Below are positions 1-10,303 of a DNA stretch of 64,000 nt, one piece after another. The notes beneath the pieces were generated by a model, which did not search any database, was not told where the DNA came from, and was given only the letters and a program-made list of their open reading frames with translations. The DNA is taken from assembly GCF_003945595.2 (NCBI RefSeq), contig NW_024104557.1, positions 434,001 through 498,000 of the forward strand, given 5' to 3'. Source of the stretch: Pipra filicauda. Its lineage: Eukaryota > Chordata > Aves > Passeriformes > Pipridae. The translations under genes were made by a program, and so were the position numbers. Each line of letters opens with the position of its first letter. Positions within the stretch are counted from its first letter, which is position 1.

Positions 1-2771
1 TGCAGGCTGTTTGTTCAGCGTCCCAGTAACAGGACATCGGGCACCTGGAAACTCTGGCACGTCAAACCTGTATTTCATTATCTTTTTTTTTTTTTTTTAA
101 TTTATTTTCTTCTGTACCCTAAAGGAACAGGGGGGGGAAAAAAAAAAGAAGTTTTAATACGTTGGGGTTTTTTTCTTTCATTTCAACAAAAAAGCAAATT
201 GTGCAAGGAGGGGGAAAAAGAGGTTCCAAGGATAAATTTTCATCTGCTCACTTATAAATATTGGCTCAGATGAGATAAGTAAAAGCAGAATGTGGCCCTA
301 GAGACTGAAGGAGCACACAAAGGAGGTCTGGAAAATCCTGTGTGCCAGGGACAGGCTAGTGAGGAAACAGCCACCCACGGTCTTGGCCTCTACAGGGACT
401 AGTGGCCAGCAAATGAAGTTGGTGGGATACGGGCTCCAGGCAAGCCCATGAAGGTGGGTCCTCATGCAATGGGTAGCTGAGCTGTGAACACCTTTCTGAA
501 GGATATTGTGGCTACAAGAAAGTCCAAGTGGTAAACTGGCAAGTGGGAGATGATGGAATTTACTAAGAAAGATCTTTGGGGATTTGCTAAGCAGACAAAT
601 CCCATCAGGCTCGGGACATCTCTTGAGCCTGAGGCAGGGAGAGTTTGGGGGGGACGTGTCGTATGTGTTTGACCCAACCTTGAGCACCTGCTTGGGACCA
701 CTGATTTTATTTTTTTCTCATCGTGCTAACCTGGAGCAGCAGGAAGCAGAACGAGCTTGGCCATCAAAGCCACTGCACCTCACACCATGTGACTGGAGTT
801 GGGAACAGCATCCTTGGTCACATGGGGCAGGAATGTGTTCTCTGCAGGTCTCTACGTAGATAATCCCAGGTTTGAGATGCACCTTGTGAGGATGCTCAGC
901 TTTGTCTTACATTTTCTTTTCCAAGTCCCTTCCCACATTTATCTGTACCTGCCAAAGGAGCTGCCCAAGCTGGAAAGGGCCTGGGCCAGAGCATTGACTG
1001 TTTTATTCTCTTAATGTGTCCCAGCAACACTGGGCAGCCAGCCTGGCATTTTGACTGAGATTTTAATGGCTTGCTATTACCAATTCCCCTTTTCCATTTC
1101 TCTCCTAGCAACACTGGGTAATTTTACCTTTTTCTTTTCTTTTTTTTTTTTGTTTGTTTGGTTTTTTGTTTGTTCTTTTGTTTTGTTAAACTCTTGTTTT
1201 GCCCTTCCTTTGGGGATTAGGACAAGGGGCGTGGTGCCACAAAAGTGATTTGGGTGCCCAGATCACTGCTAGCGCCCGTCGCCAGCTGTAGTGTGCTGCT
1301 ACCTCTCTCCTTCCCCACCTCAGAGCCAGTCAAACGCATTCTGTTCTTTTGGGATTATATCCTAGAGATCTGAATGTCACAGCAGGCTGCACAGTTTAAC
1401 ACAGGAAACATTTGTGCCTGCTATTTAAGAGAAATAAGTTGCTCGTGTTTCCCTGGGAACCAGCCCGTCAATCGGGCTCGTTTGACTCCCCTGTTATTAA
1501 AATAAAATGTGAAAGAGCAAATGGGTGTGTTTTGCAAGCTGTAGAAGGGCAAAACGCTATCTGGGTACATTTTGTATCCAAAATACATATCCTTATGTAG
1601 AGAAGGAGCTACACTGGAGTGTTTTTCCAGCTTATTTCGATGGATTGTTATTCTTTTGGGTTACTTTTGGTAGCATGCCGTGTCTTCACACACAGAACTT
1701 GGAGCTGACTGTAAAAAAACCCCTGTAGCTCAGCAGTTGTCATATTATGTCTGTGTGCAGGTTACACACAACGCTTGCTCCCCTTGGCACTGGTTTCCTT
1801 GGCTGCTTGAGGGTGCACCGAGGCCGTGTTCTCTATTATGCTTCTTAGCCTCTTTCTTCAGAGCTTTTCTCTTCCCCCCAGGAGTGTTTTCACTTCTCAT
1901 TTTGTTCAGGTTCATAGGAAGGTTTATCTTTAAGACCTGCGCCTCCTAAAGGCGGCAGGTTATCCGTGGGGCAGGCTATTTTTAGGGAGCGCAGTCCCAG
2001 GATGGCTCACAGCCCTTGGCAGCGGACACGTGCGGAACACAAAGGCAGGCTCTGTCCCGACTCGGCATCGCCAGGAGCTGAGACAGGCACGGGCAGGGAG
2101 CGGGGCACAGCAAAACAACAGAGCTGTTCTGGTCAGGGAGAAGGGCTGCAGGCTGGGAGCGGGGATCTGTGGGAATTGCAGTGCCCGGTGCCAAGGCAGG
2201 GGCTGCGGACACTGGGATGGTAACAGCGGAGCTTCTCAGGATTATTCCCTGGCTTTTGTAGGTATCACCCCTCGGCCTTTAAGGGGAAACATCCAAACTA
2301 GCAACACATTGCCCGGAAGAGAGATATATTGTTTTTAGCACCGCTGTCACCTGGTCAGTGCTAGAGATCCAAAAGACTCGTAGGACTAGTTTGCATTTTC
2401 CCACTGTTCTCGCTGCCGTTCCTTGCGTTTTCCTCTGTTGCCTGCTGGGAGACAAGGCAGGAGCCGAGCTGCTGTCATCAGCAAAGCCTCCTCCCAGATT
2501 TCCTCATTCAGCCCTGTTCCTTTGTACCTGCCAAATATTCGTTTCCTGGATTCTTTGTGTTTGGAATAATTCAAGTGGTTGGGGTTTCATGTGAACTCTG
2601 ATGAATTGGTGACAAACTGGGGGGAAAGGTTCATAACTGCTTTCCTAGGAAGGCAGGTCAGGTGAGATAGGTCTGGATCTCCTGGGAATAACTTGTGAAG
2701 GATGTGCTGGAGGTGTACAAAATAGTGATAAACTGCCAAGAATTCAGCTGTTCACTGCTTCGCCCAATACA
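1..2771. other. Upstream non-coding sequence
   Basis: No gene recognised. It contains a T/A-rich stretch at 83-150, a T/G-rich simple stretch at about 1126-1197 and otherwise unique sequence. Open frames are short, overlapping and unlike proteins I know. Confidence 0.5.
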
Positions 2772-3190
2772 GGAACATGAGGGCATCGAGGGCTGGAGCA
2801 CCTCTCCTGTGATGAAAGGTTGAGAGAGCTGGGGTTGTTCAGCCTGGAGAAGACTCCAAGGAGAACTTAGAGCTCCTTCCAGTGCCTAAAGGGCTCCAAG
2901 AGAGCTGGAAAGGGACTTTGGACAAGAGGGAATGGCTTCCCACTGCCAGAGGGCAGAGTTAGATGGGATATTAGTAAGAAATTCTTGGCTGTGAGGGTGG
3001 TCAGGTCCTGGCACAGGTTGCCCAGAGAAGCTGTGGCTGCCCCTGGATCCCTGGAAGTGTCCAAGGCCAGGTTGGACAAGGCCTGGAGCAAGCTGGGCTA
3101 GTGGAAGGTGTCCCTGCTCATGGCAGGGGGTTGGAATGAGATGATCTTTAAGGTCCCTTCCAACCCAAACCATTCTGTGATTGTTCTGTT
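2772..3190 (+). mobile_element. CR1 LINE 3' fragment
   Basis: Contains the characteristic order CAGCCTGGAGAAG, GCCCAGAGAAGCTGTGG, CCTGGAAGTGTCCAAGG, GTGTCCCTGC and AGGTCCCTTCCAACCCAAAC, and ends at ATTCTGTGATTGTTCTG. 5'-truncated; only the end of ORF2 and the 3' UTR remain. Confidence 0.92.
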
Positions 3191-6100
3191 CCTTTCCAGC
3201 CCAATTTTTCAGTTTCTCTCTCTCTCTTTTTTTTGTTTTCCCTTTTTCCAAGGCATCTTCTTTGGAAGGTGGCTGCGGTACTGCCATCCTTCCTGGTGTT
3301 CCCTGGAGATGACTTTCTCCAGGATTTTTGAGCGACACACCAAGGCACAAGGGAAGAGGGAGTGTAGGAAAAGCCTGAAAAGCTGACACCAGGATCTTTG
3401 CACCAATAGCCCTGCTCACCTGACGATGCTGAGGCCAAAGGTCCGAGAAGGAGTTGTCTCCTGTGCACTTTCTCTTTCCAGTACAGCCAGACAACAGCCT
3501 TGGCTGTACCAGCTCAGGTTGTTCCCACCATATATCCCAGAGAGTCCTGCAGCACTTGCACAGCCCATGGAAGATACAGCAGTTATCCAAGCTCCTTGCT
3601 GAATGATCCCAATGCTGTTTACAGGGAGGCACTGGGAGATATCCTGGCTGTGGGACAGCATAGCCCCTGGTCAGCACACAGGCGTGTGTGTGAGATAGTG
3701 CTGCATTGATCCTGCTTTCCACCTGGTCTCCAGGGAAAGTATTTCCAATTTTCCTAGTCCAAATGAAGCCAAAAGGGTACTTTAGATACGAGAACTCACA
3801 GAAATGTAATCATGGGGGAGTTGTAAATTTAGCAGAGAGGAAGTTGTGGTAAGAATAAGTATTTGGGACTTTGCAGATACGAGCCATAAATACAAGCAGC
3901 AAATTTCAGGCATTCGGGGTGTATGTTTGCTACAACGATTTATTGAGGATTGTTATGGATCTTTCATACAAAGGTATTTTTTTTCCCAATTTTGTTGATT
4001 GGATACTTTTCTCAGCAGCTATATCCTTTCCAGGAATCCATGTAGGAAAGCCTTAAAGCCTGTAGCTCCCAGGATATCAGAAGAAATTACCATTTGAGCT
4101 TTATCATTCTGGAAATCACCTTCCTAGAAGGGAATATGTAAGAACAAACCTGAAAGGGGTAATTTCTCCTCCTCACCTGGGCTGGTTTTATTTCTAATCA
4201 CAAAGGTGGGCTGGATCGTTGTTCTGTGTCTAGACTGTTTATCATCACAGGGAAATATTTATGATAGAGCTCCCTGTCCCTTGGACAGCTTGTCAAATGA
4301 TGACTGAATAGCAAATGTCATTATTACTCATTCCCACGAACTGCAGCAGCTACACTGGGATGACTGGAAGGTCACAAAGGCTTTTTTAGCAAAGGGCAGG
4401 CTCTCTGAAGTGACTTTTGAAACTGCCTGTAGCCCGAATATACTTTCAAAGGGAAGCTCCTGGGCTTTCAGGTTCCCTTTGTAGTCTTGGTAAAACCTTT
4501 CATTGAGTTATTGTCAGGGGATTGTGAGGAAAAGGGGAAATACACTCACAAGAAGCAATACTGTTTGATCTTTGCCCTTCCCTGTTGTGTTTGTGATCCA
4601 CAGTCTTGCTTCAGATAGAATTTCTAGAGGGATTTTGTATTTATGTCAGAATGTTTCTCCTGCGCCGGACGTGGTTTTGGTTTTTCTCCTGGGAATGTAT
4701 GTTTTTGTTTGACTGTTCAAGTGTTCCTGAAGTGGGTGAATGAATCATGGAAATTCTGTATTATGGATGGATGGAAAGATAATAAAGCATTATATCTGGG
4801 CCCTCCACGGTCAGTTTACTTTGCCTGCTTTGCGGGTAACAGGGATTAGTCTTTCTCTAGTAAACAAACAGTGTAGAGGATGGAAAACTCAGCTGGGCTG
4901 TCTGGAGTTGTTGTAGTTATTTAACACAGGTATTTTCAGACGGTTCTTGGTGTCCTGCTTGGGGAAACGCAAGTGGCTTTGTCACTGTGTGTCACCCAGC
5001 CCAGAGCAGGAGCCCAAATCAGCACCCAGCTACCCTTACGATAAAGAATCCTGGCTTAGAAAATCAGAAAGCCCTGTTCTAAGCTACCTATTTTCTGTTT
5101 GCCTTTGAGAGTTATATTTTAACTTGACGAGGGTCCTGCTAGATTTTAGTGTGGGGTGGATCCCTCCAAGATTTGAGCACGTGCCAGAGGCCTTTTCACT
5201 GCAGACATGCTCTCAATGCACACGATGAATCTTGGCAAGAGTGGGCAACCTGTAAAGCACAACACAACCCCTGGCTTATATCAGGTGTCTTTGCACTGAG
5301 AGATTCCTGGCTTCAGGTTGATAACAGCATTTTTACCAATAGTTTTAAATCTGAGGATGAAAAACGCTGAGTGAGAATGGTAAGAGGCAAAGGCTTTTTA
5401 CTCCAAAAGCCAGGAATACCATGTTTTGGAGCATGGAGGGGTACTGCATGCTGCCTGTTTTTTCTTTTCCAGGCAGATAGATCTTTATTTTCCTAAAAAA
5501 CAGCTTATACCAGGCTTGTTCCTCATCTTGCCTGACAGTTCTAGGAACGGGGCATTATGTTGATCAATAGGAATCTAGAGAACAATCTCTTAATGGCTCT
5601 AAATCATTATTTTGCTTGTCAGGGAAAGAAAATAATCAATCCATCCAATAAACTTCCTTGGCCAGGCTTCAAACAGGCCCAAAAACAGAGGTACAGCTTC
5701 ATAGAGTGTCCAGGTACCCTTCACTCCAATTGTGCCCACTTTGTGCTCTCCTGATTTGTTTGCTGGACTCCCTTCCCCACCTGAATGTGTGCGTTGAAGG
5801 ACGTGAGACCTGAGCTATTTCTGTCCGTTCCTGAGAGATCTCTCCATGGTGCAAAAAACCCTCTCAGAAAGAGATCTTCCAGGCAATAATACACTTTTCT
5901 TTCTGCATTTTGATTATGTCTTGAGATTGCAGGTCTTGGCTATCGTTTCAGGTGTGTTGCACAAGGAGGTCTTTCTCTTCCCTAGTTTTTAGATTACTCT
6001 CTCTGGATGTTTATCATTCACTTTATATTTCACTCATAAACCTGTCCTTCATGTGTTCTTCCCAGGAAAGATGCTTTATTTTCCACGTGGTCTATTCACA

Positions 6101-7049
6101 GAAGACAAGTAAGAGTAAGTAAAATCAGCACAAAAAATGCTGATTTTAGGATTTCATCAAATTTCTTTGGAACTACTGTCTGAACATGACACCAACCTCA
6201 GCCATATCTGTCATTTCCTCTTCCTTAATGCATCAAACACTGTATTAAACACAGGCTTGCAATTCATTTTAGCTTTATTTTCCCCCAGGTTATTGCATTT
6301 CTGTGTACCCTCAAAATGCCTCATGAGCATGCCTGGGGCTTTGGGCTGGCTGGGCTCTGTTGCCAAATTTAAACTGGAGAAAGAGGGTAGAGCCCAGGGG
6401 ACCCCAGCTACTCAGAGCTTTCTAGATATAGTTCAAATCCTTCAAATTGCAGCCAAGAGAGCTCAGAGCTGGTGCAGCCCTGCAGCACGGTTGTTTATTT
6501 GCTATGGAGGAAATAGAAGTGCCATTCAGTAGGAATTGGCTCACCAGCTTTCCCAGCTGCTGGATGACTAGCATCGCTCATGGGTCAGCTTCTATGTGGG
6601 AACAGGGAGCACCAGTCTGTTCTTTGGGGCTCCTCTTTGTCTACAAACAAACACGGCCTGGATTAGAGGCAGCCCTGGGGGCAGGTATTGCTCTGTGAGA
6701 TGCTGAGGAAATCCTGGCTTCCCCACTGTTCCCTCCAGACAGGTATCTCCAAGCTGGACCATCAAACTGATCCCATTTCCTCATCATCTCGGACTCTGTC
6801 CGGTCTGGTGGGAAAGGCTGCTCTTTCCAGCCCAGGTAACCAACCTTGTTGCCAATTCCTCTCTTTGCAGATATAGCTGGTTAAAAGAGGGATATGATTC
6901 ATTTCCCTGAAGTCCTTTAATTTGCAAAGCTCTGCTCCCATCTGTAGGCTCAGTGGACACCCAGTGCTGAGGCTGTGGGGCGTGTGTGAGAGGGCAGAGC
7001 AGTCTCAGAAACCACCTTTCAAACACAGGGTGTGGCCATGAGATGTTAT
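3191..7049. other. Upstream non-coding sequence
   Basis: No gene recognised. A minus-strand open frame at 3416-3661 has somewhat protein-like composition but no identity I can give and no supporting splice or start context. The rest is AT-rich unique sequence. Confidence 0.45.
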
Positions 7050-7535
7050 AGAATCACAGAAGGGAGTTGGAAGGGACCTCCACGAGGATCATTAAGTCCA
7101 ACTCCTGAGCCTGCACAGGACACCCCAAGAATCCCACCGTTTGCCTGAAAGCATTGTCCAAATGCTCCTTGAACTCTGGCAGGTTTAGGGCCATGACCAC
7201 TGCCTTGGTGAGCCTGTTCCAGTGCCTGGCCCCCTCTGGGGGAAGAACCTTTTCCTAATATTCAACCTAAACCTCCCCTGAGGTTCCAGCCATTACCTTG
7301 GGTCCTGTCACTGGTCACACAGAGCTGAGATCAGTGCTGCCCCTCCCCTGCCCCTCGTGAGGAAGCTGCATACCCTGATGAGGTCTGACCTTAGTCTCCT
7401 CCACGCTGAACAAGCCAAATTATCTCAACCCCTCCTCGTGTGGCTTCCCCTCTAAACACTTTGCCATCTTCATGCCACTCCTTTGGATGCTCTCTAATAG
7501 CAGTGTATCCCTCTTATATTGTCTCTTGTCCTACA
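7050..7535 (-). mobile_element. CR1 LINE 3' fragment, reverse orientation
   Basis: Begins AGAATCACAGAAGGGAGTTG (the reversed 3' end) and runs through AAGAATCCCACCG, CATTGTCCAAATGCTCC and CCTCTGGGGGAAGAACC to CCTCTTATATTGTC. This belongs to a CR1 subfamily different from the 2772 copy. Confidence 0.9.
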
Positions 7536-7576
7536 CTGGCCGTCAAACACCACAGTGGCTTTGAGGGGCTTTGCAG

Positions 7577-7701
7577 GTATCGGTTCCAGCAGCGACAGCA
7601 GCAGTGAAGGGCAGTCAGGGAAGCGCAAGGCCTGGAAGAAAATGGCCTTCAAGCAACATATGTATGAAATGGAAAAGTTTGCACAGTTATTTAACATCTG
7701 A
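7577..7701 (+). other. Exon-like open segment, unidentified (possible terminal exon or relic)
   Basis: After TTTGCAG at 7570-7576, an open frame codes about 41 residues with a Ser/Asp-rich start (GSSSDSSSEG), a basic stretch (KRKAWKKMAFKQHMYEME) and the end KFAQLFNI before TGA at 7699-7701. Third codon positions are mostly G or C, unlike the flanks. An AATAAA lies at 8063-8068 in the same strand, so a terminal exon with a 360-nt 3' UTR is conceivable. The polypyrimidine tract before the acceptor is poor, and I recognise neither the protein nor an upstream exon. It may be a retrocopy fragment or chance. Confidence 0.25.
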
Positions 7702-8300
7702 GGGAAGCTGGGAAACCCAAACCCATGTTATTCTTGCTGTTTTCTTCAGGTGTTTCGGCTGGCTCAGCAACCTCAGCCCAGCTGCGCAGGTGCAAAACCT
7801 CGGGCAGGCAGCTGGCCGTGTTTTATAAAGCCTTAAAATGCTTGAAGGCAGTTTGCAGACATGACTGATTTCTATCCAAGGTGCACTCTTTCCTCCAGAC
7901 TTTCTCTCCAGGCATCCAAGAGCAATTTCAGCCGACGTTTGATGGGAAGGCTGCAGGATGTCTGTGTGTTCCAGCTCTGTGATGGATCCTCATCCCGTGT
8001 GTTACACATTGCTTGATTCTGGTCACAATTTTATTTTTTTTTTTTTAAAGAAGATATAACTTAATAAAACATGCTGTTTACAGGGCTGCTGCTTGGAGAG
8101 GAGACTTTTGCCCTGTAGCTGCACCAAAGGCATCAGACTCAGAATGAGCAGAGCTGTCTTCCCTCTGCTTTTAGGGTTCTAAATGCTGTCTCCCAGCTAG
8201 TGACAATGGAATAGGATTATTTTGGCTTTCCCCTCCCTTTGGGAGAGATCTCCATGGCAGAGGCTCTGTGCCTCTATTTAAGGGTATATATATCATATTT
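7702..8300. other. Non-coding stretch upstream of SMOX
   Basis: Unique sequence between the exon-like segment and a CR1 fragment. It has a T-run at 8034-8046 and an AATAAA at 8063-8068. Nothing else is recognised. Confidence 0.45.
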
Positions 8301-8440
8301 AGAACCACAGAATGGTTTGGGTTGTAAGGGATCTTAATTCCAACTCCCTGCCATGGGCAGGGTCACCTTCCACTAGACCAGGTTGCTCAGAGCCCTGTTC
8401 AACCTGGTCTTGAATACTTCCAGGGATGGTGCATCCAATA
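8301..8440 (-). mobile_element. CR1 LINE short 3' fragment, reverse orientation
   Basis: ACAGAATGGTTTGGGTTG to CTTCCAGGGATGGTGCATCC; only about 140 bp remain and it abuts the AT microsatellite. Confidence 0.9.
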
Positions 8441-8735
8441 TGTACCACATATTATATATATAATATATATTATACATATAGTGTATATATATTTACACTT
8501 GATGTGTTATTATATATATATTTAGTATATGTACATATGTGTACATATATACACATTATGTATACATTATGCATTATATGTATATATGTATTATAGTATC
8601 TATATAGTATATAGCGAGAGTTTGTATATGCATATATATATACACACTATATATATGAATTATAGTATCTCTATATTTACTAAATGTATTTTATATCTAT
8701 ATATACTATATAGACACTATATATATTGTATCAGC
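8441..8735. repeat. AT-rich microsatellite, degenerate (TA)n
   Basis: About 290 bp of alternating TATA/TATG/CATA sequence with interspersed ACAC and GTGT. It begins directly after the truncated end of a CR1 fragment. Several short open frames over it are low-complexity artefacts. Confidence 0.9.
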
Positions 8736-9499
8736 TGAGTGGTCTGCCTGAGGGCCACTGTGGGGTAGTGCTGGGACCCCCACTGCTGTACCCTACACCT
8801 GAAGGAGGAGGTAGGGGGTTTATTAACCCTGAGTCTCTGCAATGGGCTTTGGCTGAGACGTTCCTTGTTCTGAGGCTGCTGGCCCTGCAAGAGGGACATA
8901 ACCCTCTTCGGGCTGAAAAAAGCTTAAAGCAACGCCTATTTTTGATTTTCTATAGCATTTTTCTTCTCTATATCACACTGCCTCGAGCAACTGCGTAAAC
9001 ACTGATAGGACTGAGTGGCAGAAGGGGAAAACGGACGCCGGGAGATAAGAAAACCTGACGGCGTTCGGAGAGGGTTGTGCTGGGCTGTGGTCTTCTGGTC
9101 CCCCGTGGGCTGGGCTGTAGTTTGTGAGATGGGCTCCGATGAGATTAATTTCATTGTCTGGACAGGAGTAGGGAAAAAACCTGCACATGAATTAAGCGCT
9201 TTTCCACGCCGGGTCCGTTCTGTGGTTTGCAGAACGCCTCGGAGCGGGGACACCACAGCAGCCTCGAAGCGCGGCGGCGACCGCAAAAGGAGAAAAAGAC
9301 CCTTCGTGTTCAGGAAGAAAACCGGGTTTAACGCGCTCGTTTCATCGAATAGGTGTCCTTAACCTTGAAGTTTCGCGTTCCAGCCGCCCGGGCTGCCGGG
9401 CGGGGAGGAGGAAGCGGCCGAGGAGGAGGGGGAAGCGGCGGCGGAGGAGGCGGGGGCCGCTCGAGGCGGAGCCGGGGCGGGCCGCAGGGGAGGCGGCTG

Positions 9500-9647
9500 G
9501 AAAACAGGCCGGCGCTGGTTCTGGCCCCGCAGTGCCCGCAGCCGCCGCTCAGCAGCGCCGGGAGCCGCTAAGCCGCGGGAGGGCAGCGAGGCGAGAGCCG
9601 GGCGGGCGCCCAGACCCCGACAGTCCCCTCCGGCACCGCACAGAGAG
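9500..9647 (+). other. SMOX: SMOX exon 1, non-coding 5' UTR (5' end uncertain)
   Basis: GC-rich leader ending CACAGAG followed by the donor GTACGAG at 9648. No ATG occurs between 9500 and 9647, so the leader adds no upstream AUG. A non-coding first exon in a CpG island followed by a very long intron matches the organisation of mammalian SMOX. The 5' end is not determinable from sequence and 9500 is nominal. Joining this donor to the acceptor at 36613 is inferred, since no transcript is available. Confidence 0.65.
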
Positions 9648-9668
9648 GTACGAGCCGGGCGGGGGGCG

Positions 9669-9683
9669 GCGGCGGCGGCGGCC
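9669..9683 (+). repeat. (GGC)n run beside the exon 1 donor
   Basis: About five uninterrupted GGC triplets following a G run, starting about 20 bp after the SMOX exon 1 splice donor. Typical of CpG-island simple repeats and able to form stable G-rich structure in the nascent transcript. Confidence 0.75.
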
Positions 9684-9688
9684 CCTGG

Positions 9689-9736
9689 TCCCCTCGGAGG
9701 GTCCCCTCGGAGGGTCCCCTCGGAGGGTCCCCTCGG
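9689..9736 (+). repeat. 13-bp tandem repeat (about 3.7 copies)
   Basis: Perfect copies of TCCCCTCGGAGGG at 9689, 9702 and 9715, with a 9-base partial copy at 9728. It lies in the CpG island just inside intron 1. Confidence 0.9.
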
Positions 9737-9886
9737 CCCCCTCAGCGGCACCTGCGACGGGAGGGCCGGTGCCGCCTCGGCGGGGGCAGCTCGGCTCTGG
9801 CCCCGCGCGGGGCGCCCGGGGGGCCCGGGGAGAGAGCGGGGGGCTTTGTCTGAGGGGGCGGACCCGGGACCCGTCCCCGACACCCA

Positions 9887-10303
9887 CCTGCCCACACCAC
9901 TCCAGGGGCCGTTCCCTGCGCCCCATCCCACACACCCACCTGCCCCAACCGCTCCAAGGTCCGTTCCCCGTGCCCTGTCCCACACACCTGCCCGAGGTGC
10001 GTGGTTCCCTGTATCCCATCCCACACACCACCCTGACGGTCCAGCCCGGTGCCCCGTCCCACACTGAACCCTGAGGGAATATTCCTTGCACCCCATCCCA
10101 CACAGCACCCCGAGGGGTCATTCCCTGTGCCCCATCCCACACACCGTCCTGAGGGGTCACTCCCTGTGCTTCATCCCACACACCATCCTGAGGGGTCATT
10201 CCCTGTGCCCCATCCCACACACCATCCTGAGGGGTCACTCCCTGTGCCTCATCCCACACACCATCCTGAGGGGTCACTCCCTGTGCCCCATCCCGCACAC
10301 ACC
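9887..10303. repeat. 39-bp minisatellite in SMOX intron 1
   Basis: Regular TCCCACAC anchors at 10096, 10135, 10174, 10213, 10252 and (as TCCCGCAC) 10291 give an exact 39-bp period. The unit reads CCCCATCCCACACACC followed by ATCCTGAGGGGTCACTCC and TGTG. More diverged copies extend upstream to about 9887 (anchors near 9926, 9978, 10018, 10056). Because 39 is divisible by three, every frame tends to stay open, producing spurious long frames on both strands. Confidence 0.93.

Larger units (their letters stand above)
9200..9860 (+). promoter_or_regulatory. SMOX: CpG-island promoter of SMOX
   Basis: The sequence shifts abruptly from AT-rich to very GC- and CpG-rich. GC boxes (Sp1-type GGGGCGGG and its variants) are visible at 9398-9405 and 9474-9481, with purine-rich GGA/GGC runs at 9402-9460. 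I see no TATA box, which fits a dispersed CpG-island start. The first exon ends at a consensus donor at 9648, so transcription must begin upstream of that point, probably between about 9450 and 9600. Island limits are estimated by eye. Confidence 0.8.

Noticed and set aside
2886..3722. 278-codon minus-strand open frame
   Set aside because: Half of it is antisense to a CR1 3' end, and the remainder has no recognisable protein signature.
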